A stretch of DNA of 64,000 bases from NCBI RefSeq assembly GCF_000317475.1, contig NC_019729.1, positions 124,001 to 188,000 of the forward strand. Direction: 5' to 3'. Origin of the DNA: Oscillatoria nigro-viridis PCC 7112 (GTDB taxonomy: Bacteria; Cyanobacteriota; Cyanobacteriia; Cyanobacteriales; Microcoleaceae). Positions 36,477 to 47,099 of the stretch are shown here, piece by piece. The notes under the pieces were generated by a model. It was not told the DNA's origin, made no database searches, and saw only the letters and a list, made by a program, of their open reading frames with translations. Numbering within the stretch: the stretch's first letter is position 1; every line of letters starts with the position of its first letter. Both the position numbers and the translations under genes were made by a program.

Positions 36477-38075
36477 TCACCGAAAAATATTGAACAACCG
36501 AAATATTCCTAACAGCGGGCTGAGAGGAGCGAGAGTCCCGCCTACATTATCCGAGAACGTAGCGCGACCCGATCGCCTTACCATAATTACATCATTGTTT
36601 TTCAGTTTGGGATTAGTTTCTTCATTGGCAGTTGCAGAAAAATTAACCTTAACAGTTAGCTGGGAAACTGTGCCGTTAGGATTGAGGCGAATTAAATCCA
36701 CCGAATCCATTTGAGCCCGCGCTTTATTAAAACCTCCCGCTGCTACCAGCGCTTGATTTAAAGTAGTGTTGGGCAGTACCGCAATCGCTCCCGGTTTCAC
36801 GACTTCTCCCACAATGTTGACCTTAATCGTATCCGGGGAAAAATTAGAATTAGCAACTTGTTCGTCTTGGGTTGCATCGAGGTTTTCGGCTTTGGGAACG
36901 ATTACCGTATCTCCCTGTTGCAGCGCTAAATCTTGGGATACATCTCCCCCTTCCAAAAGTTGCCACAAATTCACATTAATAATTTGTTCTGTACCCGCCC
37001 GCGTCAGGCGGCGAACTTGTATTTGTCTGATATCAGCTACCGGCGTAATGCCGCCCGCCATTTTAATTGCCCTCGTGACAGTTTGCTGCAAAACATTTTC
37101 CCCGCCGCTGGTTTCGCTGGCAGCAAACAAACCCGAATTTTCACCCATTTCATTCTCTTGTACCCTACTTTGAGCCTCTTTTGCCAAAGTATAAGTACCG
37201 GGGCGAGTTACTTCGCCCACCACAGCAATATTAATTGGTTGAGTGCTTTGTCCGGTAATGTTAGCTACTGCTAAAGTCGGTGCTTCTTGGCGGTTGAGGC
37301 TAGTTACAGTGGGAATAAATATAGTATCGCCGTCGCGCAACGTCATATCGGCCCGCAAATCGCCGTTTTGCAATAATTCCCACAAATCCACACTAATAAT
37401 TTGTTCGGGTGCGTTGCGCTGGGGGCGGCGGATTTTGATTTGCCGCACGTCTGCTGACTGGGTAATTCCGCCGGCCATTCGCAGAGCCCGCGATATCGTT
37501 GGCATTTGAGTTCCCATTTGCTCTGCTGTGCCTCCGGGGCCTGCTGTTGAGGATATTGTATAGGCTCCGGGGCGGTTGATTTCGCCCGCGATCGCAATTT
37601 GCAAAGGACGTGCCGCCAGCAGTTTCAGGGTAATCCAAGGACGTTTGAGGTATTTGCCGTATTTGTCTTTAACAGCATTAGAAGCTTGTTCTAGGGTCAT
37701 CCCGTACACCGAAACGCTGCCAATTAACGGCAAATTCAGGGAACCGTCTGCCTGTACTTGGTGTTGACCGTTGGGGCCGCTGTATTCCGGGACGTTGAAG
37801 ATGTCCATTTGAATGCGATCGCCCGCTCCTAAAGTGTAAACTTCCGATCGGACACTTGAAGGTTCACTTGCCGGAACCGCCGGAAATCCCGGAACTGCGG
37901 GCACGGGTACGGGAACAGAAGAGCCAGGAGGAGGAGGAGGAGGAGAGAAAGCAGGAGGAGGAGGCAAAAACTGAGCCATTGCCGGAGATGAACCTGCAGC
38001 CAGCGCTGAAACTGTTAAAAATTTGACCGTTAAACCTTTGACAGTATTGAATTTTGAATAGTTTTTGCTCGCCAT
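36477..38075 (-). CDS. Polysaccharide export protein (Wza/SLBB family)
   Basis: 532 residues. Signal peptide at about 1-35 (LTVSALAAGSSPAMAQ), a Pro-rich linker, then a Poly_export domain (YTLGAGDRIQMDIFNVPEYSG and QVQADGSLNLPLIGSVSVYGMT, about 80-150). Three SLBB-type repeats follow (INIAVVGEVTRPGTYTL and similar). This is the outer-membrane/periplasmic export channel partner of the Wzc-like kinase just downstream. The two genes with cysC upstream form a probable transcription unit (38- and 62-bp gaps). Confidence 0.9.
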   Translation of the reverse strand: MASKNYSKFNTVKGLTVKFLTVSALAAGSSPAMAQFLPPPPAFSPPPPPPGSSVPVPVPAVPGFPAVPASEPSSVRSEVYTLGAGDRIQMDIFNVPEYSGPNGQHQVQADGSLNLPLIGSVSVYGMTLEQASNAVKDKYGKYLKRPWITLKLLAARPLQIAIAGEINRPGAYTISSTAGPGGTAEQMGTQMPTISRALRMAGGITQSADVRQIKIRRPQRNAPEQIISVDLWELLQNGDLRADMTLRDGDTIFIPTVTSLNRQEAPTLAVANITGQSTQPINIAVVGEVTRPGTYTLAKEAQSRVQENEMGENSGLFAASETSGGENVLQQTVTRAIKMAGGITPVADIRQIQVRRLTRAGTEQIINVNLWQLLEGGDVSQDLALQQGDTVIVPKAENLDATQDEQVANSNFSPDTIKVNIVGEVVKPGAIAVLPNTTLNQALVAAGGFNKARAQMDSVDLIRLNPNGTVSQLTVKVNFSATANEETNPKLKNNDVIMVRRSGRATFSDNVGGTLAPLSPLLGIFRLFNIFR

Positions 38076-38112
38076 CGCCTTTTGCCCCTATCCGCTTCCT
38101 ACCCCGCCACCA

Positions 38113-38643
38113 TCAAATGTAACCCAACTCTTCTAACTTGCTCAGAACTTTTTTAACACTCTCTTCCACACTTTCTCGCTCTGTGTAACAAATAATCTCA
38201 GGATTGAGCGGTTCTTCATAAGGATCGTCAATTCCCGTAAAACCCTTAATTTCTCCGGCTCTCGCCTTAGCGTACAGCCCCTTGACATCGCGACTTTCGC
38301 ACACTTCTAACGGCGCTGTGACATATACTTCCACAAAATTTGGCTCGATTCCTCTAATTTCGTCGCGAATTGCTCTGTAGGGGCTAATAGCTGCCGTAAT
38401 TGCCACAACTCCATTGCGACTGAGTAAGTTGGCGACAAATCCAATCCGCCGAATATTAGTATCTCGGTCTTCTCGGCTAAATCCCAAACCTTTTGACAAG
38501 TTGGTGCGAACGACATCTCCATCCAATATTTCCACTTTGCAACCTCTTGCCTTCAATTCTGGTTCGAGAGCTTTGGTGATAGTTGTCTTGCCGGAACCGC
38601 TCAGCCCGGTGAACCACAAAATAAAACCTTTTTCCATTTTCAA
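38113..38643 (-). CDS. cysC: Adenylylsulfate kinase
   Basis: 176 residues; phosphorylates APS to PAPS. The P-loop GLSGSGKT is at 13-20, the conserved Ser is in [15 protein letters not shown], and [28 protein letters not shown] carries substrate-binding motifs. PAPS feeds sulfate assimilation and polysaccharide sulfation. Its location directly upstream of the export genes fits making a sulfate donor for an exported sulfated polymer, which is inference. MKMEKG offers two starts (Met1 or Met3). Confidence 0.95.
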   Translation of the reverse strand: MKMEKGFILWFTGLSGSGKTTITKALEPELKARGCKVEILDGDVVRTNLSKGLGFSREDRDTNIRRIGFVANLLSRNGVVAITAAISPYRAIRDEIRGIEPNFVEVYVTAPLEVCESRDVKGLYAKARAGEIKGFTGIDDPYEEPLNPEIICYTERESVEESVKKVLSKLEELGYI

Positions 38644-38932
38644 TTGTTTGGTTAGTAGTGAATAGTGGGGAATTTACGCGACGTATTATTTTACTGTCTC
38701 GGTTCCCCATTTTCTGATTCTTTTTGATTTGAGATGCGATCTGACTTTCACAATAACTAATTTTTTTTATTAACCGCAGAGGACGCAGAGGACACAGAGG
38801 AAGAGGGAAGAGGAGAAAGAGGTCATTTTAAAATCCGTAGGGTGCGCCACTTGTGTACCTTACATTCAATGGGCGATAACAAAGGCCGAACATCTATCTG
38901 TAGCGCACCCATGACCTTACTGAGCCTTTCGC
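38644..38932. other. Intergenic region with dispersed short repeats
   Basis: No gene seen. It contains an AACCGCAGAGGACGCAGAG-type repeat (also near 580, 27940 and 53825) and a degenerate GTAGGGTGCG palindrome. Confidence 0.6.
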
Positions 38933-38963
38933 AATCTAAAATCTAAAATCTAAAATCTAAAAT
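38933..38963. repeat. Heptanucleotide repeat (ATCTAAA)
   Basis: Four to five 7-bp units running directly into the ATG of the next gene. Confidence 0.85.
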
Positions 38964-40776
38964 GGTATTGCCCATGTCTTCGGTCTTAAAAGCAGATGTT
39001 TTGGTTGTCGGTGGCGGCACCGGCGGCACCGCAGCAGCCGTGCAAGCAGCCCGCCGAGGTGCCAAAACTATTTTAGTAAGCGAATTCCCCTGGCTGGGAG
39101 GAATGCTTACAGCAGCAGGCGTTTCGGCCCCTGATGGCAATGAATTAGCAGCTTTTCAAACTGGTTTGTGGGGCGCGTTTTTGCGGGAACTCCAGCAGCG
39201 ACAGCCGGGAGGTTTGGATTGGGGCTGGGTAAGTTTTTTTACTTACGATCCCCGCACCGGTGCTGAAATTTTTGCTGATTGGGTTAAATGTTTGCCGAAC
39301 TTACAGTGGATTTGTGGACAAAAAGCTCAAGATGTGATACTGGAAGAATCTCGCATTTCTGGCGTTCGGTTTGCAGATTTTACGGTTTCGGCCAAAATCA
39401 CTTTGGATGCCACGGAATTGGGAGATCTGCTGGCTTTAGCGGAGGTTGGGCACCGCTGGGGTTGGGAATTCCAAGCCGAGTGGGGAGAACCCAGCGCGCC
39501 GGCTGCCTCTAATGCTCTCACAGAGAGCTATTCGGTGCAAGCTCCGACTTGGGTGGCAATCATGCAGGATTTTGGTAAAGGTGCAGCCCGGCCAGAAATT
39601 CCCGCGCCGCCAGTTGACAATCCCGATCGATTTATCGGTGCTTGGGACGGTTACACTCCCGAACAATTTCTCAATTACGGCCGGCTGCCAGGGGGATTGT
39701 TGATGATTAATTGGCCGATTCGAGGTAATGATTATGGTGAAGGGGTCGATCGACTCATTAAATCTGAAGCATCTCGACAAGAATTCCTGCAAGAAAGTCT
39801 GTGGCACACTCAAAGTTTCGCCCGCTTCATTCAAACGCAACTCGGCCGCCGCTACGGCCTAGCACAGAATATTTTCCCCATTTCAACGATCGACAATCAA
39901 CAAAATTCTTCCCTTCTTTCTTCCTTTGCCTTACATCCTTACTACCGAGAAAGTCGCCGCTTGCGAGGGATAAGTACAGTCACAGAACAAGATATTTTGC
40001 CGATTGTCGGTGGAAGAGTCGCGAAGTTGCCGATAAATTCTGAGGGCATTTGTGAAACAATTGCGATCGGCAACTATGCCAACGACCACCACTACACCAG
40101 TGGCGACATCCCTCTGCAGCCCAAATCGATCCGCTGGGGCGGCCGCTGGACGGGAACTCCGTTTACCATTCCTTACAGCGCGCTAATTCCTGCGAGTACA
40201 GACGGTTTGCTAGTCTGCGAAAAAAATATTTCCGTCTCTCACATCGCCAACGGTGCAACTCGCTTGCAACCGACGGTAATGAATATTGGACAGGCGGCCG
40301 GGATGGCGGCGGCTTTGTGCGCGGAATCTGGATGTCAGCCGCGGGATTTGCCGGTGAGAGTTTTGCAGGAAGCTTTGCTGCAAGATTCCGAGGCGAGTGC
40401 GGCGGTTATTCCTTTATTTAATTTGACACGGGGGCGATCGGACTGGCTCGACTGGCAACGCTATTATCTCGATCGACCTGAAGCATATCCCGCCAGCGGC
40501 GAATGTCAGGAGTCTGTAGAGAAACAAAGCAGTCAAACAGCAAATACCCACAGCCAATTTTCTGGCATTTTCCGCCGCCTCGGCGAACAAGACTGGACAC
40601 TAACGCTGACAAGCCCTGCATCCTTAGCCGGTCAAACTTGGCAACTCGTGACTTTGGACTCGGAAACCGACAGATTTTTACAGAATTGCGAAACCGAAAA
40701 GCCCCTGACAGTATGGGGCAGGCTGAATTCGGCAGGTGCTTGGCTGCTGGCGGGCGCAGTAGAATTGAAGAGGTAG
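38962..40776 (+). CDS. FAD-dependent oxidoreductase (FAD_oxidored-type)
   Basis: 604 residues. Dinucleotide-binding motif DVLVVGGGTGGTAAAVQAAR near the N-terminus (about 12-31), followed by a WLGGMLTAAG-type segment and DATELGDLL of the PF12831-like family. The C-terminus has LQPTVMNIGQAAGMAAALCAE, closing the FAD domain. The substrate is unknown; some relatives act on glycans or flavin-reducible carbon compounds. Start: ATG at 38962 inside the heptamer repeat, or the in-frame ATG at 38974 (MSSVLKAD), which better matches the domain start. Confidence 0.8.
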   Translation: MVLPMSSVLKADVLVVGGGTGGTAAAVQAARRGAKTILVSEFPWLGGMLTAAGVSAPDGNELAAFQTGLWGAFLRELQQRQPGGLDWGWVSFFTYDPRTGAEIFADWVKCLPNLQWICGQKAQDVILEESRISGVRFADFTVSAKITLDATELGDLLALAEVGHRWGWEFQAEWGEPSAPAASNALTESYSVQAPTWVAIMQDFGKGAARPEIPAPPVDNPDRFIGAWDGYTPEQFLNYGRLPGGLLMINWPIRGNDYGEGVDRLIKSEASRQEFLQESLWHTQSFARFIQTQLGRRYGLAQNIFPISTIDNQQNSSLLSSFALHPYYRESRRLRGISTVTEQDILPIVGGRVAKLPINSEGICETIAIGNYANDHHYTSGDIPLQPKSIRWGGRWTGTPFTIPYSALIPASTDGLLVCEKNISVSHIANGATRLQPTVMNIGQAAGMAAALCAESGCQPRDLPVRVLQEALLQDSEASAAVIPLFNLTRGRSDWLDWQRYYLDRPEAYPASGECQESVEKQSSQTANTHSQFSGIFRRLGEQDWTLTLTSPASLAGQTWQLVTLDSETDRFLQNCETEKPLTVWGRLNSAGAWLLAGAVELKR

Positions 40777-40872
40777 GGTTTTTTGCACAGATCCGAAAAT
40801 TGCACAGATATCTATCCTGATAGACCCGGGCAAGTCCGTATCACGTAATAGACACTGACACGGATACTACCC

Positions 40873-41100
40873 ATGCAAATCTACACTGCAATTGCTTTAC
40901 TGAGCCTGTTGGGCATTACCTTGAGTGCCAGCGCCGCTCAAGCTTTTGAATCTCCACTCCCCAAGCTCGAAACTGCCACCGCCCAATATATGTTGTCAGC
41001 CCAAACTCAACAAAAGGGCGAGCGCCGTCCTGAGAGAGGCAGCGGACGCAGGGGTTTTACGGAGCCTAATGTTTACACTCATGCGCTACAAGATTTCTAA
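40873..41100 (+). CDS. patX: PatX-like secreted peptide with RGSGR pentapeptide
   Basis: 75 residues. A classic signal peptide (hydrophobic core ALLSLLGITL, cleavage after AQA at about residue 23), then a short mature part containing ERGSGR followed by RGFTEPNV. RGSGR is the active pentapeptide of PatS/PatX, which inhibits HetR DNA binding. The next gene, about 850 bp downstream on the same strand, is hetR. Elhai and Khudyakov (2018) described PatX as an ancient companion of HetR in filamentous cyanobacteria, including those without heterocysts. No DIF-type or HetR-binding promoter motif was evident. A terminator follows at 41272-41316. Confidence 0.85.
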   Translation: MQIYTAIALLSLLGITLSASAAQAFESPLPKLETATAQYMLSAQTQQKGERRPERGSGRRGFTEPNVYTHALQDF

Positions 41101-41271
41101 GAGCACTGGACGCAAGTGGTTACCACAACTGAGTTGCTTCGGGCCGTTCATTTGATCACTCGATCGAATTTTCTGGGATTCTAGTTTTTCAGGTTAAGCG
41201 ACAACTGCACTTTTTGTGGACAGTTCTGAGGAGATTCTTTTTTGTGTGAGTAATGTTAGCATATAAACGGG

Positions 41272-41316
41272 AAACCGCCATCTACCTAGAGATAGATTCT
41301 AGTATGTGGCGGTTTT
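41272..41316 (+). terminator. Terminator after patX
   Basis: AAACCGCCA (41272-41280) pairs with TGGCGGTTT (41307-41315), with inner CTAGA/TCTAG also pairing, followed by TGTATT. Confidence 0.65.
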
Positions 41317-42860
<1,544 letters not shown>

Positions 42861-43157
42861 TTTGATTAACTATTAATCATTAGTCATGAGTTGATTGCTT
42901 GAGACTCATGACTAATGATTAATAGCTAATAGTCCTGGACGGCCCAATCGGCTTTTTTTCCAAAAACACTGTGTTAGATCGTGTCCGATCGAGTGATCGC
43001 GATTAAAAGGGCGGGTTTTTGAGATGGTCAATTATTGGCAGATATTTTTCGTGAAGCTGCCCCTACCGTATTAGGGGTAATCGACCGGACATAATATTAA
43101 TCGTTTGAATTATCGTAAAAAACCAGGTTGATTGGGTCGCGAATGCGTCCGGATTAA
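42861..43157. other. Intergenic region with palindromes
   Basis: No gene seen. A self-complementary segment of TTAGTCATGAG...CTCATGACTAA lies at about 42880-42920 between the convergent hetR and DUF92 genes and may terminate both. A degenerate GGGCGGGTTT repeat follows near 43010. Confidence 0.5.
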
Positions 43158-43997
43158 CTAAGCTAAAAAAGCTCTCCAGGTTGCCGCTAAAATAATCGCT
43201 GCGATCGCTCCTATGAGTGTATTAAAAAAATTTACCACCTCGTTCGTGAGCCACTCAAACTTTGATTGCACCGTCGCCCCAATCACGCTCTCGATGTTCG
43301 TGGCAATAAAAGCTGCAATAACACAAAAAAGAATTCCTGTCAAATCAATTAAACCGACGGCCCAACTCAACAGCGCAATCAAAATTGAGCCGACAATACC
43401 CGCGATCGTTCCTTCCAAACTTACGGCCCCTTCGGTACCCCTAGGTACAGGCTGCAAGCTGGTAATCAAAAAAGTCCGCTTGCCGTAAGCTTTGCCGATT
43501 TCGCTAGCGCAGGTATCGGAAAGTTTGGTGCAAAAACTCGCCGCGTAACCCAGCAATAACAGGGAAATAGCATCTTGTGGCACAGGCAAGATGCCTGTCT
43601 CTCCTAAAACAGGCATCTTGCCTGTATTGCCTAAAATAGATAATGCCAAAACTCCCAAAGCGCTCATAGTAGCGGTTAAAGCCGAACCCCAGACATTTTC
43701 TGGGCCTCTGGCGCCTGAACGCTTTTCGGCTATGCCTTCAGCTTCTTTTTGGGCTTTGCCGATGCGGGTAACTCCCGATCCGACAAGAAAGTAAAACATC
43801 ACCACAGCATAGCCTTGCCATCCCAAACAGCCCCAGATGAGGATGCCCAATACCCAGCCGTGAAAGTGGCCGGCGGGAGTGAGCAATTTTTTAGGAGCAA
43901 TGGTGGCGATCGCGAGTAAAACTGTATTTAGGGCGATCGCCACCAACCAAGGATTAGACCAAGATAAATAATTAAAGAACAATTCTGAATTCTGCAT
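43158..43997 (-). CDS. DUF92/TIGR00297 membrane protein (VTE6-like phytyl-phosphate kinase)
   Basis: 279 residues with about six or more hydrophobic helices. Family motifs: GWVLGILIWGCLGWQGY, FYFLVGSGVTRIGKAQKE, RGPENVWGSA, the conserved SDTCASEIGKAYGKRTFLI, and PRGTEGAVSLEGTIAG. Plant VTE6 phosphorylates phytyl phosphate for tocopherol and phylloquinone synthesis; the cyanobacterial role is inferred by homology. Oddity: residues about 124-139 (TGKMPVLGETGILPVPQ) are a translated palindromic DNA repeat inserted in frame between two helices. Confidence 0.85.
   Translation of the reverse strand: MQNSELFFNYLSWSNPWLVAIALNTVLLAIATIAPKKLLTPAGHFHGWVLGILIWGCLGWQGYAVVMFYFLVGSGVTRIGKAQKEAEGIAEKRSGARGPENVWGSALTATMSALGVLALSILGNTGKMPVLGETGILPVPQDAISLLLLGYAASFCTKLSDTCASEIGKAYGKRTFLITSLQPVPRGTEGAVSLEGTIAGIVGSILIALLSWAVGLIDLTGILFCVIAAFIATNIESVIGATVQSKFEWLTNEVVNFFNTLIGAIAAIILAATWRAFLA
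43582..43625. repeat. 17-bp palindromic repeat pair within the DUF92 gene
   Basis: ACAGGCAAGATGCCTGT at 43582-43598 is the perfect inverse of ACAGGCATCTTGCCTGT at 43609-43625. A GAACAGGCA-TAT-TGCCTGTTC relative occurs at 61606-61626. Confidence 0.8.
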
Positions 43998-44022
43998 TTA
44001 GTACCTCCTTGACATCCACCCC

Positions 44023-45287
44023 GCCCTATAAGGGCTAGAATTCCCAAACCTCACGATTTAGGTTTCTGCTTCTGTCCCCGAGACGGGTTTTTCGCAACTG
44101 CCTTTTAGAGGAGTCTCTATCGGGTCTTACGTTCGCTCCACAGACTGCAACGGCAAGCCCTGCCGCCAAAATATTCTTAGCCGCGTTCAAATCTCGGTCA
44201 TGGTTCATCCCACAATTAGGACACTCCCACTCCCTGACACTCAACGGCATTTTCTCAACAATATGCCCGCAGTTTTCGCATCTTTTAGAGCTGGGAAACC
44301 AGCGGTCAATTTTTACCAGTTTCCGACCGTACCACTGGCATTTATAGGTAAGTTGTCGGGTCAGTTCACCCCAACTAGCGTCAGAAATAGCTTGTGCCAG
44401 TTTGCGGTTCAAGACCATATTTTTGACAGCCAAATCCTCAACTATTATCGTTTGGTTTTCGCGCACCAGTTGAGTTGTCAGCTTGTGCAAAAAATCTTTG
44501 CGAGCATCGGCTATCTGCCCGTGTATTTTGGCTGCTTTAAGTCGCGCCTTGTGCCTGTTGTTGCTTCCTTTCTGTTTCCGAGACAAGGCTTTTTGCGCCC
44601 GCCTCAGCTTCTTGTGCAGCCGCTTAAAGTGTTTGGGGTTAGCAATCTTATTGCCGTCACTGGTAGCAATCAGACTGGTGATCCCAACGTCCAAACCAAC
44701 TGCTTTATCGGTTTTGATCTGCGGTTTGACGGTAGGGTCATCTACCAGCAAGGAGACAAACCATCGTCCTTGTGCATCCAGTTTGACCGTAATAGTGGAT
44801 GGATTGCATCCAGGAGGGATTTGCCTGCTCCACCTAATCGGCAAAGGTTCGCAGCATTTAGCCAGAAATACTTGAGAGTCTTTCCACCGGAAAGCAGACT
44901 TAGTAAATTCAGCGCTACCGCCGTGATGCTTTTTCTGAAAGTTGGGATATTTAGCACGACCGGCCCAGAAGTTAGTAAACGCCTTTTGCAAATGTCTGAG
45001 TCCCTGTTGCAGAGGGACACAGCTCACCTCCGAAAGAAAATCAAGCTCTGGCTCTTTTTTCCAACTTGTCAGCATGGAGGAGGTTTGAAGGTAATCAACT
45101 CGTTCTTGACGAGAGTACCAAGCCTCTGTACGGGCAGCCAGCGCTTTGTTGTATACCAGTCGAACGCAGCCCAAAGTCCGTCGCAAAAGTGATTCTTGCT
45201 CGGTGGTGGGATAGAAGCGGTAGCGATAGGCTTTTTCCATGCCGGACATTTTACCACGTTCCCTGTAAAGCCGTCCTGTAAGGACGG
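44023..45287 (-). mobile_element. IS200/IS605-type element with tnpB only
   Basis: The tnpB gene is flanked by subterminal hairpins: GCCCTATAAGGGC (44023-44035), overlapping the stop, and CCGTCCT-GTA-AGGACGG (45271-45287) upstream of the start. Such hairpins mark the ends of IS200/IS605 elements. No tnpA was found. Confidence 0.7.
44035..45249 (-). CDS. tnpB: TnpB-family RNA-guided nuclease
   Basis: 404 residues with all expected parts: YRFYPTTEQESLLRRTLGC N-terminus; RuvC motifs VGLDVGITSLIATSDG (Asp), VEDLAVKNM (Glu) and HDRDLNAAKNIL (Asp); and an intact zinc finger SSKRCENCGHIV...ECPNCG. This contrasts with the divergent TnpB at 11461. The start is Met1 or Met4 (MEKAYRYRF). A guide RNA would be expected from the 3' end near 44000-44100. 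It is likely active as a nuclease by family knowledge. Confidence 0.9.
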   Translation of the reverse strand: MSGMEKAYRYRFYPTTEQESLLRRTLGCVRLVYNKALAARTEAWYSRQERVDYLQTSSMLTSWKKEPELDFLSEVSCVPLQQGLRHLQKAFTNFWAGRAKYPNFQKKHHGGSAEFTKSAFRWKDSQVFLAKCCEPLPIRWSRQIPPGCNPSTITVKLDAQGRWFVSLLVDDPTVKPQIKTDKAVGLDVGITSLIATSDGNKIANPKHFKRLHKKLRRAQKALSRKQKGSNNRHKARLKAAKIHGQIADARKDFLHKLTTQLVRENQTIIVEDLAVKNMVLNRKLAQAISDASWGELTRQLTYKCQWYGRKLVKIDRWFPSSKRCENCGHIVEKMPLSVREWECPNCGMNHDRDLNAAKNILAAGLAVAVCGANVRPDRDSSKRQLRKTRLGDRSRNLNREVWEF

Positions 45288-45308
45288 GGTTTCAAACCCA
45301 TTTTTCTG

Positions 45309-45740
45309 ATGAGCCAAGTCTTATTTCATCTTGCCTTCCCCGTGACCGATATTGCCCAAACAAAAGCGTTCTACGTAGACGGGCTGGGCTGCGAACTAGG
45401 TCGCGAATCGGCTAATTCTGCGATTATGGGTTTGTGCGGCCATCAAATTGTCGCCCACGTCAGCCACGAACCTTTGACGCCTCAGCGAGGCATCTATCCC
45501 CGGCATTTTGGGTTGATTTTTACTTCCGAAGCTGACTGGGAAGCGTTGCTAGAAAAAGCCCAGCAAAACAACTTAAATTTCTATCAAGAACCGAGACGGC
45601 GATTTGTCGGTTTGCCTACAGAACACCGCACTTTCTTCTTAGAAGACCCTTTCCATAATATACTGGAGTTCAAGTATTATTGTGAGGCTGAAGCAATTTT
45701 TGGCCGCAGCGAATACGCTGAAGTTGGCGACGCTGTTTGA
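45309..45740 (+). CDS. VOC family (glyoxalase/dioxygenase-like) protein
   Basis: 143 residues with the VOC fold: LFHLAFPVTDIAQTKAFYVDGLG at the N-terminus (metal-ligand His), RHFGLIFTSEADWEALL in the middle, and RTFFLEDPFHNILEFKYY at the end (ligand Glu). VOC proteins bind a metal and act as glyoxalases, dioxygenases or resistance proteins; the substrate is unknown. It starts 60 bp from the tnpB element end and is convergent with the alpha/beta hydrolases, separated by a palindromic repeat. Confidence 0.85.
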   Translation: MSQVLFHLAFPVTDIAQTKAFYVDGLGCELGRESANSAIMGLCGHQIVAHVSHEPLTPQRGIYPRHFGLIFTSEADWEALLEKAQQNNLNFYQEPRRRFVGLPTEHRTFFLEDPFHNILEFKYYCEAEAIFGRSEYAEVGDAV

Positions 45741-45770
45741 TATCTAGTCCGGTAGCGATTTGCCGTGTTC

Positions 45771-45833
45771 GTGGGGGCGGGTTTACGAGATTGTTGGTTT
45801 TAGGCAATGATTGTCGGTGAAACCCGCCCCTAC
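45771..45833. terminator. GGGGCGGGTTT palindromic repeat between convergent genes
   Basis: GTGGGGGCGGGTTT (45771-45784) pairs with AAACCCGCCCCTAC (45820-45833). It lies between the ends of the VOC gene and an alpha/beta hydrolase gene, so it may terminate both. Same family as 5879-6288. Confidence 0.6.
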
Positions 45834-45867
45834 AAAATTTGACATTATACAAGAATTAATCAAACGG

Positions 45868-46479
45868 TTAATCATGAACTTTCAATGGTTCTGAAAGTGC
45901 TTCAGCGACCGCTTTTAAACTGCTGGAATGCCTCGCCATCATGGCGTGGGCGAATACGGACAATTTTACTTCTTTGGCAGCCGATATTTGGGAACTAGAA
46001 GCCGGTACGATGATGAAATCCCAATCTGTCCAAATAGAAGTAAAATTGAGCTTTTCCAACAAGGCTGCATCTCGATTTAAATCTTCGAGAAAAGCACTGC
46101 CAGGACGCATTTGGACGCAGCCTTTTCCCCAGAGAGTGTAAGCCATCCAAGTACCGCTGTGAGGAGAAGATATCGCAATAAAGCGCTGCACTCGGTTAAT
46201 GCCGCCTAACCTTTGCAGGTAGTAGCGAGTTACTAAACCGCCCATGCTCAATCCTACTATATCTAGATGCTGTTCGGGCGCAAAGGTTTTGTCTATATAA
46301 TCTGCTATTTGTTGGGCTAATTCGTCTATGCTGGCGTTGCCCCAATGGGGCGAGAGATTGATGGTGTAGACTGACCATCCCAGTTTGGTGAGGTAGGCAG
46401 ACATTTTGTGAAAAATTCCCGATTTTATGAAGATACCGTGAATTAGCAAGACGGGATTGCGGCTGAAATTGCTATTCAT
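45868..46479 (-). CDS. Alpha/beta hydrolase (esterase/lipase-type), copy 2
   Basis: 203 residues. The oxyanion-side start motif is NPVLLIHGIFIKSGIF, and the nucleophile elbow is DIVGLSMGGLVTRYYLQ (Ser of GLSMG). Then ISSPHSGT follows. The C-terminal half is short and the catalytic His is not certain (SVFAHAMMARHSS). Its ATG overlaps the end of the paralogous gene upstream by 4 bp, so the two are co-translated. No signal peptide, so likely cytoplasmic; a lipase or acyl-esterase role is family-level only. Confidence 0.8.
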   Translation of the reverse strand: MNSNFSRNPVLLIHGIFIKSGIFHKMSAYLTKLGWSVYTINLSPHWGNASIDELAQQIADYIDKTFAPEQHLDIVGLSMGGLVTRYYLQRLGGINRVQRFIAISSPHSGTWMAYTLWGKGCVQMRPGSAFLEDLNRDAALLEKLNFTSIWTDWDFIIVPASSSQISAAKEVKLSVFAHAMMARHSSSLKAVAEALSEPLKVHD

Positions 46480-47099
46480 TTTGAAGTGGGAATTTTATTT
46501 TCTATAGGTGCTTTGAGTTCTTCAACTACTGCGTTAATACTTTGGGGTTCTGTCACAATTTGGCGGTGCAGCAAAACGTTGACTTTAACTTCTTTACCTA
46601 CTGGCATTTGGGAGCTGTTCGCCGGTACAATCATTATGTCAAATGGCGTCCACATTGATGTAAAGTTTATGCGTTTGAGCATTGTCACATCTTGATTCAA
46701 ATCGCGCAGCAAGCGACTGTCGGGGCGCATATCCAGGTATCCTGGTAGGCGTAGGGAATAGGCGGTGAGGGTGCCGTGGTGGGGGGAAGATAGGGTGATG
46801 AAGCGCTGTACGCGGTTGATTCCTCCGAGTCGCTGGACGTAGTAGCGGCTGACGATGCCGCCCATACTGTAGCCTACTATGTCTAAAGGCTGTTCTGGAT
46901 CGAAGGTTTCAGAGATGTAGTCTGCGAGTTGCTTGGCCAGTAAGTCGAGCCCGAGGCTGCCGTCGTTGGGGGTGAGGTTGAGGCTGTGGACTGACCATCC
47001 GAGTTGGGTGAGGCGGGCGGACATTTTGCTGAAAATAATCTTTGTGTCCCAGATGCCGTGTATGAGGATGACGGGATTGCGATCGAGCGAACTGTTCAT
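46476..47099 (-). CDS. Alpha/beta hydrolase (esterase/lipase-type), copy 1
   Basis: 207 residues from MNSSLDRNPVILIHGI; the longer upstream frame lacks family support. The nucleophile is in DIVGYSMGGIVSRYYVQRLGG, followed by ITLSSPHHGT, and VLLHRQIV carries the likely His. It is a tandem paralogue of the downstream gene, with about 60% similar residues over most of its length, implying local duplication. The 4-bp overlap suggests one transcript. Substrate unknown. Confidence 0.8.
   Translation of the reverse strand: MNSSLDRNPVILIHGIWDTKIIFSKMSARLTQLGWSVHSLNLTPNDGSLGLDLLAKQLADYISETFDPEQPLDIVGYSMGGIVSRYYVQRLGGINRVQRFITLSSPHHGTLTAYSLRLPGYLDMRPDSRLLRDLNQDVTMLKRINFTSMWTPFDIMIVPANSSQMPVGKEVKVNVLLHRQIVTEPQSINAVVEELKAPIENKIPTSK

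Noticed and set aside
44200..45192. 330-codon plus-strand open frame opposite the second tnpB
   Set aside because: It is antisense to a gene with full RuvC and zinc motifs, has no family features, and its composition fits a mirrored frame.
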